DNA of 64,000 nt from Candidatus Aalborgicola defluviihabitans (GCA_016705575.1 JADIXX010000006.1:372001-436000), one strand, 5' to 3'. Numbered from the stretch's first letter, positions 8,909 through 17,922 are shown. Translations and numbers: made by a program. Notes: a model not told the origin generated them from the letters alone.

Positions 8909-10195
8909 ATGACCGAACTCTTTGCCAGCAACACAGCCTCTCTGACCACCACCCTGATCTTCGCGGTGGCTCTATCGCTGAGTCTGTTGCTCAAATTCTG
9001 GCTTGCCAGCCGCCAGATTCGCCATGTGGCCCAGCACCGCACCGCAGTGCCGCCCGCCTTTGTAGAGAAAGTTTCGTTGACCGCGCACCAGAAGGCAGCC
9101 GACTACACGCTGACCAAGACGCGGTTTGGCATGCTGGAACTGGCGTGGGGCGCCGCACTGACACTGGTCTGGACGCTGCTGGGCGGCCTATCTGAATTGA
9201 ACCAGTGGCTGCTGGGCTGGATGGGGCAAGGGCTGGCACAGCAGGTGACAATGCTGGGCGCCTTCGTTGTGATTGGCGGCGTGCTGGACCTGCCCTTTAC
9301 GCTGTACCAGACTTTTGTGATTGAGGAACGCTTTGGTTTCAACAAGACCCGCTTTACCCTGTGGCTCCAGGATATGGCCAAGTCGTTGTTGCTATCGGTC
9401 GTGATCGGGCTGCCTTTTGTTACCTTGGTGCTGTGGATGATGGGCGCCACCGGTCCCTGGTGGTGGTTGTGGGTCTGGGGCGTGTGGATGGGTTTCAACC
9501 TGCTGGCGCTATTGATTTACCCGACCTGGATTGCACCCTTGTTCAACAAGTTTCAACCTTTGCAAGACCCGCAGGTGAAAGACCGCGTAACCCAATTGAT
9601 GGCGCGTTGCGGCTTCACCTCGAAAGGCTTTTATGTGATGGATGGCAGCAAACGCAGTGCCCACGCCAACGCGTACTTCACCGGCTTTGGGGCCTCCAAG
9701 CGCGTGGTGTTTTACGACACGCTGCTGGCGCAGTTAAGCCCCGAAGAAGTAGATGCCGTGTTGGCGCACGAACTGGGGCATTTCAGCCACCGCCATGTAA
9801 TCAAACGCATTGTCTCCATGTTTGCCTTGAGCCTGATCGGCTTCATGGCACTGGGCTGGGTCAGCCAACAAGCCTGGTTTTTTACCGGCTTGGGAGTGGT
9901 GCCCAACCTGAATGGTGGCAACGATGCATTGGCCCTGCTGCTCTTCATGATGGTGCTGCCGCTGGCGGGTACCTTCATCGGCCCCGTATTCGCCCAACTC
10001 TCACGCAAACACGAATTCGAGGCCGACGCTTATGCCGTCGCGCAAACCAGTGGATCAGCCTTGGCTGGCGCACTACTCAAGCTGTTTGAAGACAACGCCT
10101 CGACCCTGACGCCAGACCCGGTGTACGTGCAGTTTTACTATTCCCACCCGCCAGCCACGGAGCGGCTGGGCCGCATCCTGGGTACGGCACACTAA
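8909..10195 (+). CDS. M48 family membrane zinc metallopeptidase (Ste24/CAAX-protease-like)
   Basis: This 428-residue integral membrane protease has an N-terminal helix, several transmembrane segments, and the zinc motif HELGHFSHRH near residue 290. The third ligand Glu falls in the later KHEFEADAYA segment. This is the arrangement of bacterial Ste24-type M48 proteases, which process or degrade membrane proteins. It is divergent from orn, and rsgA follows 14 bases after its stop, a common pairing in Burkholderiales (orn, M48, rsgA). The natural substrate is unknown. ATG 8909 is chosen because it places the hydrophobic helix at the N-terminus. Confidence 0.9.
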   Translation: MTELFASNTASLTTTLIFAVALSLSLLLKFWLASRQIRHVAQHRTAVPPAFVEKVSLTAHQKAADYTLTKTRFGMLELAWGAALTLVWTLLGGLSELNQWLLGWMGQGLAQQVTMLGAFVVIGGVLDLPFTLYQTFVIEERFGFNKTRFTLWLQDMAKSLLLSVVIGLPFVTLVLWMMGATGPWWWLWVWGVWMGFNLLALLIYPTWIAPLFNKFQPLQDPQVKDRVTQLMARCGFTSKGFYVMDGSKRSAHANAYFTGFGASKRVVFYDTLLAQLSPEEVDAVLAHELGHFSHRHVIKRIVSMFALSLIGFMALGWVSQQAWFFTGLGVVPNLNGGNDALALLLFMMVLPLAGTFIGPVFAQLSRKHEFEADAYAVAQTSGSALAGALLKLFEDNASTLTPDPVYVQFYYSHPPATERLGRILGTAH

Positions 10196-10209
10196 ACCAC
10201 CAGCTGCAC

Positions 10210-11160
10210 ATGGCAACACCCTCCCCCACCCTGGAACCGGGCCTGGTCATTGCCGGCCATGGTCGCCACGTCTGGGTGGAAACACCCGACGGACGCCGCC
10301 TGATCTGCCACCCCCGCGGCAAGAAGAGCCAGACGGTGGTGGGCGACCGCGTGCTGTGGCAGGCCAGTGAGGACGAAGGCACGATCGAAAAGGTCGAGCC
10401 GCGACGCAACCTGTTTTACCGCCAGGATGAAATTCGCACCAAGTCCTTTGCCGCCAACCTGGACCAGGTTCTAATCCTGATTGCGGCCGAGCCCGAATTT
10501 TCAGAAAGCCAGTTGTCCCGCGCCTTGATAGCCGCCGAAGCCGAGCACATTACGCCCATCATCGCGTTGAACAAAAGTGATTTGGTGGAGCCCTTTGGGC
10601 GGGCCTGGCAGCGCATGGCGGTGTACCGCGACATGGGTTACGCGATACTGCCCATGGCACTCAAGCCGCGCGGTGACACCACACCCAATACCGAGCACCA
10701 TCTGGATACGGTAATGGCCGGCAAAACGACGCTGGTGCTGGGACCATCCGGCTCCGGCAAAAGCACCCTGATCAATCGTTTGATTCCCAATGCCCAGGTG
10801 CTGACCAATGCCATCTCCACCGCCCTGAACTCCGGCAAGCACACCACCACCAGCACTACGCTGTACTGGGTGGACGCTGCCAAGACCACAGCGGTGATTG
10901 ATTCGCCGGGTTTTCAGGAGTTTGGACTGAACCACATTGAGCCCATGCACCTTGCCAGCCTGATGCCCGACATCAAGGCCCATGCCGCAGACTGCAAGTT
11001 CTACAACTGCAGCCATCTGCACGAACCGGGTTGTGGGGTGATTGCAGCCGTGCAGCCAACGTCTGAAGGATTTTCAGCCCCTAGCCCTCGTCAAATAAGC
11101 GCTAATCGCTATAAAATATATAGCAATTTATTTGCTGAACTGTCCCAGAAACGTTACTGA
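10210..11160 (+). CDS. rsgA: Ribosome small-subunit-dependent GTPase RsgA
   Basis: RsgA is a circularly permuted GTPase that helps late 30S maturation. The 316-residue protein has an N-terminal OB fold, then G4 (ALNKSDLV near residue 120), G1 (LGPSGSGKST near residue 178), G3 (DSPGFQEFGL near residue 237), and a C-terminal zinc knuckle CKFYNCSHLHEPGC. The last 25 residues are encoded by a copy of the dispersed 46-bp element at 11081-11126. The element reads in frame, adds a short segment (APSP), and still gives the family-like ending ISANRYKIYSNLFAEL. The gene is convergent with the CobD-like gene, six bases away. Confidence 0.95.
   Translation: MATPSPTLEPGLVIAGHGRHVWVETPDGRRLICHPRGKKSQTVVGDRVLWQASEDEGTIEKVEPRRNLFYRQDEIRTKSFAANLDQVLILIAAEPEFSESQLSRALIAAEAEHITPIIALNKSDLVEPFGRAWQRMAVYRDMGYAILPMALKPRGDTTPNTEHHLDTVMAGKTTLVLGPSGSGKSTLINRLIPNAQVLTNAISTALNSGKHTTTSTTLYWVDAAKTTAVIDSPGFQEFGLNHIEPMHLASLMPDIKAHAADCKFYNCSHLHEPGCGVIAAVQPTSEGFSAPSPRQISANRYKIYSNLFAELSQKRY
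11081..11126 (-). repeat. Dispersed 46-bp element, copy in rsgA 3' end
   Basis: The minus strand reads TTGCTAT...ATAGC...ACGAGGGCTAG, the consensus of a family seen 11 times in this window. This copy lies wholly inside the rsgA reading frame. Confidence 0.85.
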
Positions 11161-11166
11161 GCTGCG

Positions 11167-12087
11167 CTAGCCCAGCAGTCGGGCCAGTGTCAGTAAAGCC
11201 AGAAACACCATCCACATCACCACGGTGCGCCAGACCAGGCCCACCACGGCACGCAGGTGCACGGTCTGTGGAGTCAACCCAGGGCCAGGTTGATCTACAG
11301 GGCCGAGTTTGACGTTGACAGCGCCTGCCGTTGCGGCCAACACCACGCCATCGTTATCCCCCGGGAAATGGGCTTCCTGCTGGCGCCAGCTGTCCACAGC
11401 TTCCTCAAAGCTGCCTACAAAGGCAAAACCCAGCGCAGTGATACGGGCCGGCAGCCAGTCCATGGCATACCAGGCTTCGCGAGCGGCAGTCTGCACCGAG
11501 CTGCTGACCGGCACGCTGGATGCGCGTGAAGGCCGGTTGGTATAGCTGGCAAAGAACTCACCCATGCGGTACAACACGGCGCCGGCCGGGCCCAGCCCAA
11601 AGGCCGCCAGCAGGGAATACCAGGCAAACACGCCAAATACATGGTGGTGTGCATTCAATACGGAATGTTCGATGACGTGGCCGACAATCTCGCTGCGCGG
11701 CAGTGCGCTGGCGTCGATATGCATCCATTGGGCGAGTTTCTTGCGTGCCAGATCTTCGTCCCCTGCCAGGAGAGCGTCCCGAATATCGGTGAAATGGTGG
11801 CTGAATTGGCGAAAGCCCAGCGTAGAGTAGAGGATCACAATGCTCCACACCACGGCGACAATCCAGCCTGCGTACCATACCAACAACCAGTGCACGGCAA
11901 ACGCCAGCGCGGCCGGCAGCACCACTGCAACCCACCAAGCCAACCAACCGTGTTGCGGCTTGCCAGCATCCAGATTGCGCAACACCCAGCGCACCCAGGA
12001 ACGCACGCCTTGATGAACCGGATTACCCTGCCCAAGGGGCCGGGCCTGCTCCAGCAACAACGCAAATAGTATGGAGAGAAAACTCAT
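11167..12087 (-). CDS. CobD/CbiB family membrane protein
   Basis: The 306-residue protein (ATG 12087) has an N-terminal SFLSILFALLLEQARPL segment, several transmembrane helices, and the FRQFSHHFTDIRDALLAGD and GHVIEHSVLNAHHHVFGV regions shared with the CobD/CbiB (adenosylcobinamide-phosphate synthase) superfamily. No other cobalamin gene is nearby. In this order such stand-alone homologues occur next to rsgA and the Nudix hydrolase, so a true role in cobalamin synthesis is uncertain. The broader AmpE-like regulatory membrane group is an alternative. Confidence 0.8.
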   Translation of the reverse strand: MSFLSILFALLLEQARPLGQGNPVHQGVRSWVRWVLRNLDAGKPQHGWLAWWVAVVLPAALAFAVHWLLVWYAGWIVAVVWSIVILYSTLGFRQFSHHFTDIRDALLAGDEDLARKKLAQWMHIDASALPRSEIVGHVIEHSVLNAHHHVFGVFAWYSLLAAFGLGPAGAVLYRMGEFFASYTNRPSRASSVPVSSSVQTAAREAWYAMDWLPARITALGFAFVGSFEEAVDSWRQQEAHFPGDNDGVVLAATAGAVNVKLGPVDQPGPGLTPQTVHLRAVVGLVWRTVVMWMVFLALLTLARLLG

Positions 12088-12155
12088 GGAGCAATCATAG
12101 CGAGCGCACGCTGCGCAGAACACTTGGCGATTGACAGATACAAGGCTTGGTGGCT

Positions 12156-12833
12156 TCAGTCCAACAAAAACCGGTAGAGATTACGCAACATACCGGCGGT
12201 GGCACCCCAAATATAGTGTTCGGTCGTGCCGTCGGTGTAGGGCATGGAAAACCATTCCCGCTGCGCACCAGCCCACTCCATCAGGTGATGGCGGTGGTTG
12301 GCGGGGTCCATCAGAAAGGCAAGCGGCACTTCAAACACATCCGCCACCTCGTGGGGATTGGGTTTCATGGTGTAGTGAGGATTGACCAAACCGACAACTG
12401 GAGTGACCAGATAGGCACTACCCGTGGTGTAGATCGGCATGCTACCCAGAATATCCACGTCGCGGCGCACCAACCCAACCTCTTCCTGGGCTTCCCGCAG
12501 GGCGGTATCAATCGGGTTGGCATCTTCGGGGTCGGCCTTGCCGCCGGGAAAGGCAATCTGCCCGGAGTGGCTGGAAAGGTTCGTTGTGCGTTCGGTCAAC
12601 AACACGGTCAGACCGTTTTCCCGCAGGACCAGCGGCACCAGCACCGAGGCAGCAACCGCAGTGCGACTGGAAAAACGGGGCTCACCTGCTAGCTCGGGCG
12701 TCCATACCCGCGATTGCGCGAACCGCTGTGCCAATGCCTGGGGGCGCATGGCCTGCTGCGACACCTTGGGCAGATGGGTATCAACCGCCATCACGGGGAT
12801 GCTGCGCGGATCAAAGATGGGGAGGTTGGTCAT
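12156..12833 (-). CDS. Nudix hydrolase, CoA pyrophosphatase-like (NudL/YeaB)
   Basis: This 225-residue protein (ATG 12833) carries a full Nudix box, GGKADPEDANP then REAQEEVGL, near residues 105-128. It is preceded by the NudL-type signature LTERTTNLSSHSGQIAFPGG. NudL-type enzymes split CoA and its esters to 4'-phosphopantetheine and 3',5'-ADP. Its start lies just after the terminator of rplS on the same strand, so it probably has its own promoter or receives readthrough. Confidence 0.88.
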   Translation of the reverse strand: MTNLPIFDPRSIPVMAVDTHLPKVSQQAMRPQALAQRFAQSRVWTPELAGEPRFSSRTAVAASVLVPLVLRENGLTVLLTERTTNLSSHSGQIAFPGGKADPEDANPIDTALREAQEEVGLVRRDVDILGSMPIYTTGSAYLVTPVVGLVNPHYTMKPNPHEVADVFEVPLAFLMDPANHRHHLMEWAGAQREWFSMPYTDGTTEHYIWGATAGMLRNLYRFLLD

Positions 12834-12868
12834 AAAAAAACCGCCACAAGCTTGCGCCGGGCGGTTTG
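12834..12868 (-). terminator. Terminator of the rpsP-rimM-trmD-rplS operon
   Basis: On the minus strand AAACCGCC (12867-12860) pairs with GGCGGTTT (12845-12838) and is followed by a run of T. It ends immediately before the Nudix start codon. Confidence 0.8.
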
Positions 12869-12888
12869 CTGGAAGACAAGGGCTTGAA

Positions 12889-13260
12889 TTAAGCCGCAGT
12901 CTTCTTGGCTGGCAGCTTTTCCTTGATACGTGCCGACTTGCCGCTGCGGTCACGCAGGTAGTACAGCTTGGCACGGCGCACGTCACCACGGCGCTTGACT
13001 TCAATACCGGCGATCAGCGGGCTGTAGGTCTGGAACGTACGCTCCACGCCTTCACCGCTTGAGATCTTGCGAACGATAAAGCCGCTGTTGAGACCGCGAT
13101 TGCGCTTGGCAATCACAACACCTTCATAGGCCTGAACGCGCTTGCGGGTGCCTTCAACCACGTTGACGCTCACGATTACAGTGTCGCCAGGAGCGAATTC
13201 GGGAATGGTTTTACCCAGACGAGCAATTTCTTCTTGCTCAAGGGTTTGGATCAGGTTCAT
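12889..13260 (-). CDS. rplS: 50S ribosomal protein L19
   Basis: L19 lies at the 30S-50S interface. The 123-residue protein has the family core: FAPGDTVIVSVNVVEGTRKR, AYEGVVIAKRNRG, GVERTFQTYSP and VRRAKLYYLRDRSGK. It is the last gene of the conserved rpsP-rimM-trmD-rplS group. A 107-base gap separates it from trmD and could hold a secondary promoter. The C-terminus is Lys/Ala-rich, as is common in betaproteobacteria. Confidence 0.98.
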   Translation of the reverse strand: MNLIQTLEQEEIARLGKTIPEFAPGDTVIVSVNVVEGTRKRVQAYEGVVIAKRNRGLNSGFIVRKISSGEGVERTFQTYSPLIAGIEVKRRGDVRRAKLYYLRDRSGKSARIKEKLPAKKTAA

Positions 13261-13367
13261 GGTTTTCTCTCATTGATCGTGCATGCGCCAGCACCGGATG
13301 GTGCAAATTCAACAAAAACGTTGACTAGGCCGTACAGAGGATCGGTTAGCCCACAATTATAGCAACA

Positions 13368-14114
13368 TCAAATGTTCTGCGCCAATACGGCCTCATCCTG
13401 CTCCGTCAAAAGCCCGGCAGTGCGGGCTTTTTCCAGTAGATCGGGCCGATATTGTGCGGTCAGCTTCAGACGCTGGTCACGCCGCCAGCGCTCGATGTGG
13501 GCATGGTTGCCAGACAACAAAACTTCCGGAACGCGCTGACCAGCCCATTCTTCCGGGCGGGTGTAGTGCGGGCAATCCAGAAGGCCATCCAGTGCGGGGT
13601 TGAAGCTGTCCATGGCGTGGCTGTCGGCGTCAGACAGAACCCCCGGTTGCAGACGCGCCACCGCGTCCAGCAAGGCCATGGCCGGCACCTCACCGCCAGA
13701 CAGCACAAAGTCGCCCAAGCTGATCTGCTGGTTCACCTGGGTATCGATAAAACGCTGATCTATGCCTTCGTAACGGCCGCACAGCAAAATAGCGCCGGAT
13801 CCAGCGGACCAGCGTTGTACCTGGGCGTGGTCCAGCCGTTGGCCGATGGGGGAAAACAGGACGACAGGCGCCGTGTCATGGCGTTGTGCGCGAATATGGA
13901 CCAGTGTTTGCTCAAGGGGCTGCGCCATCATCACCATGCCCGGGCCACCGCCAAAGGGGCGGTCATCGACGCGGCGGTAATTGCCGCTGGCAAACTCACG
14001 CGGATTGGACAGGTGCACATCGACCTGGCCGGATTCAAAGGCGCGCCGCGTGATGCCAACCGACAAAAACGGAACGAACAACTCCGGGAACAGGGTGACG
14101 ACGTCGAAGCGCAT
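13368..14114 (-). CDS. trmD: tRNA (guanine-N1)-methyltransferase TrmD
   Basis: TrmD methylates G37 of tRNAs and so prevents frameshifting. The 248-residue protein shows the start MRFDVVTLFPELF, the trefoil-knot AdoMet site (LLCGRYEGIDQRFID near residue 110), and SLGDFVLSGGEVPAM near residue 133. Length and order in the operon are normal. It starts 13 bases after the rimM stop, which suggests coupled translation. Confidence 0.97.
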   Translation of the reverse strand: MRFDVVTLFPELFVPFLSVGITRRAFESGQVDVHLSNPREFASGNYRRVDDRPFGGGPGMVMMAQPLEQTLVHIRAQRHDTAPVVLFSPIGQRLDHAQVQRWSAGSGAILLCGRYEGIDQRFIDTQVNQQISLGDFVLSGGEVPAMALLDAVARLQPGVLSDADSHAMDSFNPALDGLLDCPHYTRPEEWAGQRVPEVLLSGNHAHIERWRRDQRLKLTAQYRPDLLEKARTAGLLTEQDEAVLAQNI

Positions 14115-14127
14115 GCGTCGCTTACGC

Positions 14128-14691
14128 TCAATAGTCGAGTTGCCAATCCACGCGAATGCGCCGTGCCTTCAGGTCCACGTCATCCACGTAGGCGGAAACA
14201 AAAGGAATCATGCGTTCACACGTTTTGTCGTCTTGTTGGTACTCCATCACCAACACGGTTTGCGCGCCGGTGGACAACAACTCGCGCACCACGCCCAAGG
14301 CTTCATCCTGGCGATTGAGTACGTCCAGGCCAATCAGATCAACCCAGTAGTACTCATTCTCTGCGGCAGTGGGGAAGCTCGAGCGGGAAATAAAGATGCG
14401 CGAACCGCGCAAGGCCTCTGCGGCGGAACGCTCGTCCACGCCATTTACGCAAGCCACCACGGAATCCGAGTGCTGCTTGGCTTCTTTGACAGACAACTGC
14501 GCCACGCCGGAAAATGCGGCTACACCCCGCTCGGAGGGCATAAGAAACCAGCGTTTGGAAGAAAAAAGCGCCTCGGGATGGGCGCTGTAGGGCAGGACCT
14601 TGAACCAGCCCTTGATGCCCCAAGCGTCCGCAATGCGCCCGACCTCGATAGCGTCCGCTGGCAATTCAGCAGTTTCGAGTCCGGTTAGCAT
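14128..14691 (-). CDS. rimM: 16S rRNA processing protein RimM
   Basis: RimM binds S19 and aids 30S head maturation. The 187-residue form from ATG 14691 has the N-terminal barrel (VGRIADAWGIKGWFKV near residue 15) and the C-terminal PRC barrel (YYWVDLIGLDV and LMEYQQD-like segments). A GTG at 14742 in the same frame would add 17 residues and bring the start to within 8 bases of the rpsP stop. I prefer the ATG because the family starts just before the VGRI motif, but the GTG cannot be excluded. Confidence 0.93.
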   Translation of the reverse strand: MLTGLETAELPADAIEVGRIADAWGIKGWFKVLPYSAHPEALFSSKRWFLMPSERGVAAFSGVAQLSVKEAKQHSDSVVACVNGVDERSAAEALRGSRIFISRSSFPTAAENEYYWVDLIGLDVLNRQDEALGVVRELLSTGAQTVLVMEYQQDDKTCERMIPFVSAYVDDVDLKARRIRVDWQLDY

Positions 14692-14749
14692 GCGCGTGGG
14701 GCGCCGATCTAGAAGTTGGGTTGCCCCAGCCCCAGACGGCACAATTGCG

Positions 14750-15001
14750 TTAAGCAGCCTTCTTGGCCGCTTGCTGGATTAGGCGTTCCACTGTGGAAGA
14801 AGCCTGGGCGCCAACACCCTTCCAGTAGGTCAGACGGTCTTGCGCAATGCGCAGGCCTTCTTCACTGGCGGTCGCGCTCGGGTTGTAAAAACCAATGCGC
14901 TCAATGAAGCGACCATCACGGCGTGTACGCTTGTCGGCTACGACAATATTGAAGAACGGGCGAGCTTTTGCACCGCCACGGGCGAGTCGAATGACGACCA
15001 T
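14750..15001 (-). CDS. rpsP: 30S ribosomal protein S16
   Basis: This 83-residue S16 has the family start MVVIRLARGGAKARPFFN, then RRDGRFIERIGFYNP and the YWKGVGAQ segment. It is the first gene of the rpsP-rimM-trmD-rplS operon and has an AAAGGA ribosome binding site. It is transcribed divergently from the acetyltransferase gene; the promoter is marked separately. Confidence 0.98.
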   Translation of the reverse strand: MVVIRLARGGAKARPFFNIVVADKRTRRDGRFIERIGFYNPSATASEEGLRIAQDRLTYWKGVGAQASSTVERLIQQAAKKAA

Positions 15002-15100
15002 GATTTATCCTTTGGGTGGCAGGAATTAATTCCAACCATTAAATTCGGAGTTGAGACACGCAACTGACCACCCGGCCAGTGACACTCTGAATAGCTCTCC

Positions 15101-15130
15101 ATTATAACCTTTACACCAATCAATGATCAA
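15101..15130 (-). promoter_or_regulatory. Predicted sigma-70 promoter of the rpsP operon
   Basis: On the minus strand TTGATC (15130-15125) and TATAAT (15106-15101) are separated by 18 bases, about 100 bases before the rpsP start. The -35 element overlaps the first codons of the divergent acetyltransferase. Confidence 0.45.
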
Positions 15131-15656
15131 GATTCGTCCCAGCCAGGATGCCGACCTGGCCGCTATCACGGCCATTTATGCCCACCACGTGCTCCACGGA
15201 ACCGGCACTTTCGAGACGACACCCCCAAACGATCAGGACATGGCCGCGCGACGCGCCGACGTTCTATCCAAGGGCTTGCCCTACCTGGTGGTAGAGGACA
15301 CCAGCGGCATCTTGGGGTTTGCCTACTGCAACTGGTTCAAACCACGTCCCGCCTACCGCTACTCTGCGGAAGACTCGATTTATCTGGCCCCCGCAGCCCA
15401 TGGCAAGGGCTTGGGTCGCTTGCTACTCGAAGAACTGATGGCTCAGGCCGAGCGCGCAGGTGTGCGCAAACTCATCGCAGTCATTGGTGATTCCGCCAAT
15501 CAGGGCTCCGTGGCCGTTCACAAGCGCTGCGGGTTCCAGCACGTAGGGGTTTTGGCCAACTGTGGCTGGAAGTTTGACCGCTGGCTGGACGTGGTGCTGA
15601 TGGACCGCGTCCTTGGATCGGGCGGTACCGACGCACCGGAGCCTGTACAACCATGA
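15123..15656 (+). CDS. GNAT N-acetyltransferase (phosphinothricin/methionine-sulfoximine acetyltransferase-like)
   Basis: The 177-residue protein is a GNAT enzyme of the Pat/MnaT group. It has the N-terminal IRPSQDADLAAITAIYAHHV, the FETTPP segment, GFAYCNWFKPRPAYR, and the acetyl-CoA loop HGKGLGRLL near residue 95. SANQGSVAVHKRCGFQHVG is typical of the C-terminal part. Members acetylate glutamine-like amines such as methionine sulfone or phosphinothricin; here the substrate is unknown. It overlaps the next gene by four bases (ATGA). Confidence 0.87.
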   Translation: MIKIRPSQDADLAAITAIYAHHVLHGTGTFETTPPNDQDMAARRADVLSKGLPYLVVEDTSGILGFAYCNWFKPRPAYRYSAEDSIYLAPAAHGKGLGRLLLEELMAQAERAGVRKLIAVIGDSANQGSVAVHKRCGFQHVGVLANCGWKFDRWLDVVLMDRVLGSGGTDAPEPVQP

Positions 15657-16126
15657 AAAACAAGACACTTGCGGCCTGGTTGGCCTTTGTCGGTGGCCCA
15701 TTTGGACTGCAACGTTTCTACCTCTATGGCAGCGCAGACCGCCTGGCCTGGATGTTGCCCGCACCCACCTTGATCGGCCTTTATGGGGTGTACCGCGCCC
15801 GCACGTTGGGGCTAGACGATCCATTGAGCTGGGTGCTAATTCCCTTTTTGGGCTTTACCCTGGCCGGATGCGCCATCAATGCCCTGGTGTATGGCTTGAT
15901 GGCTGCCGAAAAATGGAATCTTCGATTCAACCCGGGCACTGCACCGGATGGAGTTGCCGGCCAGACCACCTGGTTCACGGTGGGCGCACTGGCCCTGTCG
16001 TTGTTGGTGGGTACCACCGTGTTGATGGCCAGCTTGGCTTTTAGTTTTCAGCACTATTTCGAATACCAAGCAGAAGCTGCGCGTGCCATTTCCCAGCCAG
16101 CCGACCCTAAAAGATCTGGAGACTGA
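15653..16126 (+). CDS. TM2-domain-like small membrane protein
   Basis: This 157-residue membrane protein begins MKNKTLAAWLAFVGGPFGLQ, which matches the TM2 pattern (first helix, a G-x-G-x-x-x-FYLG-like turn, second helix). At least two further hydrophobic segments follow (about residues 61-85 and 105-130). TM2 proteins have no well-defined role in bacteria. It is translationally coupled to the acetyltransferase, and its 3' end overlaps the convergent pit gene by 20 bases. Confidence 0.75.
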   Translation: MKNKTLAAWLAFVGGPFGLQRFYLYGSADRLAWMLPAPTLIGLYGVYRARTLGLDDPLSWVLIPFLGFTLAGCAINALVYGLMAAEKWNLRFNPGTAPDGVAGQTTWFTVGALALSLLVGTTVLMASLAFSFQHYFEYQAEAARAISQPADPKRSGD

Positions 16127-17117
16127 TCCAGTAAGCAATAGCTGCCACAAAGGCGCTGGCGGGTATGGTGAAAATCCACGCCCAAACGATATTGCCCGCG
16201 ACGCCCCAACGCACTGCGCTGGCGCGCTGCGTAGAGCCGACGCCCACAATGGCGCCGGTGATGGTGTGGGTCGTGGACACCGGGATTCCAAGTGCCGTCG
16301 CCAAAAACAGGGTCATGGCACCGCCGGTTTCTGCACAGAAGCCACCCACAGGCTTGAGTTTGGTGATTTTTTGCCCCATGGTCTTGACGATGCGCCAGCC
16401 ACCAAACATGGTGCCCAAACCAATGGCCGTGTAGCAGCAAATAATCACCCAACTTGGTGGGGCCGACTCGCCGGCGGCTGAGTACCCGGTAGCAATCAAG
16501 AGCATCCAGATAATGCCAATGGTTTTTTGTGCGTCATTGCCGCCATGACCCAAACTGTAGGCACCGGCCGATACCAACTGCAAACGGCGAAACCACTTGT
16601 CCACCTTGGATGGCCGAAAACGACGAAACGTCCAAGCCACCGCAACCATCATGGCTGAGCCGAGCACAAACCCCAGCACGGGAGAGACAAAAATAAATAG
16701 TACCGTTTTGAGAATGCCGGCAGATATCAGGGTTGAGGCACCCGATTTGGCAATCACCGCGCCCACAATGCCGCCGATCAGGGCATGGGATGAACTGCTG
16801 GGGATGCCGTAGTACCAGGTGATGACATTCCAGGTAATGGCACCAAGCAAAGCGCCAAACACCACGTGGGTATCCACCACACCGGGCTGCACGATCCCCT
16901 TGCCCACAGTGGCCGCCACGCTGAGATGGAAGATAAATAGTGCAATAACGTTAAAAAACGCAGCAAACAAGATGGCCTGCCCGGGCTTGAGAACACCTGT
17001 GGAGACCACAGTGGCGATCGAGTTGGCTGCATCATGAAAGCCATTCATGAAGTCGAACAACAGGGCCATGACCACCAACATGGCCACTACCCACAGGGTC
17101 GTTTGCACGTTTTCCAT
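16107..17117 (-). CDS. pit: Low-affinity inorganic phosphate transporter (Pit family)
   Basis: The 336-residue protein has about ten transmembrane helices. Family signatures are DFMNGFHDAANSIATVVSTG near residue 22, repeated later as the half-repeat around ETGGAMTLFLATALGIPVSTTH. GGNDAQKTIGI occurs near residue 200. Pit carriers move metal-phosphate with protons. A DUF47 protein gene lies immediately upstream in the same direction, the usual Pit accessory pair. Confidence 0.95.
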   Translation of the reverse strand: MENVQTTLWVVAMLVVMALLFDFMNGFHDAANSIATVVSTGVLKPGQAILFAAFFNVIALFIFHLSVAATVGKGIVQPGVVDTHVVFGALLGAITWNVITWYYGIPSSSSHALIGGIVGAVIAKSGASTLISAGILKTVLFIFVSPVLGFVLGSAMMVAVAWTFRRFRPSKVDKWFRRLQLVSAGAYSLGHGGNDAQKTIGIIWMLLIATGYSAAGESAPPSWVIICCYTAIGLGTMFGGWRIVKTMGQKITKLKPVGGFCAETGGAMTLFLATALGIPVSTTHTITGAIVGVGSTQRASAVRWGVAGNIVWAWIFTIPASAFVAAIAYWISLQIF

Positions 17118-17137
17118 CGTCTATTGGCGCTGCGGGT

Positions 17138-17785
17138 TCAGGAGTTTTCGAGGATGATGCCTTCGATCACGTTGGCAACGTCTTCACATTTATCGGTGAT
17201 GGTTTCCAGCAATTCGTAAATCGCCTTGAGTTTGAGCACCTCCCGTACATCCGGTTCCTCACGAAACAGTTTGCTCATGGCGGTACGCATGACGCGGTCA
17301 GCATCCGATTCCAGGCGGTCAATCTCTTCGCAGGTTTTCAGCGCCGCTTCTGCAGTTTGCGGGTCTGCAATATGGTCCAGCAATTTGACCGCGTCGCGCA
17401 CGCGCTCGCAACATTTCACACTCAGGTCGGTCAGGCGGTTGATCTCTTCGGTCATGTGGCGCACGTCGTACAGCGCCATGGTTTCGGCCGAGTCCTGAAT
17501 CAGGTCTGCCACATCGTCCATCGTATTGATCAGCGAATGGATTTGTTCGCGATCAATCGGTGTGATGAAGGTCATGTGAATGGCCTTGTTGCACTCGTGC
17601 GTCACGCGGTCAGCGGCGCGTTCGGCGTCATCGACTTCCTGGTTGTACTTTGCGCGCAAGTCCAAATCGTTGTAGTTGGCCACCAGCTTGGAAAAAGCGT
17701 ACGCTGCCTCCACAATGCGGTCCGCATGCTGGTTGAACATTTCAAAAAAATTGCCTTCGCGAGGCAGTAACTTTCCAAACCACAT
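17138..17785 (-). CDS. DUF47 (PhoU-like) Pit-accessory protein
   Basis: This 215-residue protein has the PhoU-like helical fold of the DUF47/TIGR00153 family. It shows MWFGKLLPREGNFFEMFNQH at the start, DDAERAADRVTHECNKAIH near residue 50, and FITPIDREQIHSLINTMDDV near residue 75. The acidic repeats probably bind metal. Such proteins are encoded with Pit transporters and are thought to control them. The pit gene starts 20 bases after its stop. Confidence 0.92.
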   Translation of the reverse strand: MWFGKLLPREGNFFEMFNQHADRIVEAAYAFSKLVANYNDLDLRAKYNQEVDDAERAADRVTHECNKAIHMTFITPIDREQIHSLINTMDDVADLIQDSAETMALYDVRHMTEEINRLTDLSVKCCERVRDAVKLLDHIADPQTAEAALKTCEEIDRLESDADRVMRTAMSKLFREEPDVREVLKLKAIYELLETITDKCEDVANVIEGIILENS

Positions 17786-17892
17786 GAGTTAATCCTCCAA
17801 CCAAACGACAAGATTCTTGGGATTTTAAAAGACGGCGCAGTTTAACCGTACCGTCCTGCACAGGTGGGCTGCACGCACTCGGCGAAGGGAAC

Positions 17893-17922
17893 AAAAAAGC
17901 CCCGTGGCATGACCCACGGGGC
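17893..17922 (-). terminator. Terminator of acnB
   Basis: A perfect nine-base stem GCCCCGTGG/CCACGGGGC is followed on the minus strand by six T. It lies 30 bases after the acnB stop codon. Confidence 0.9.
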
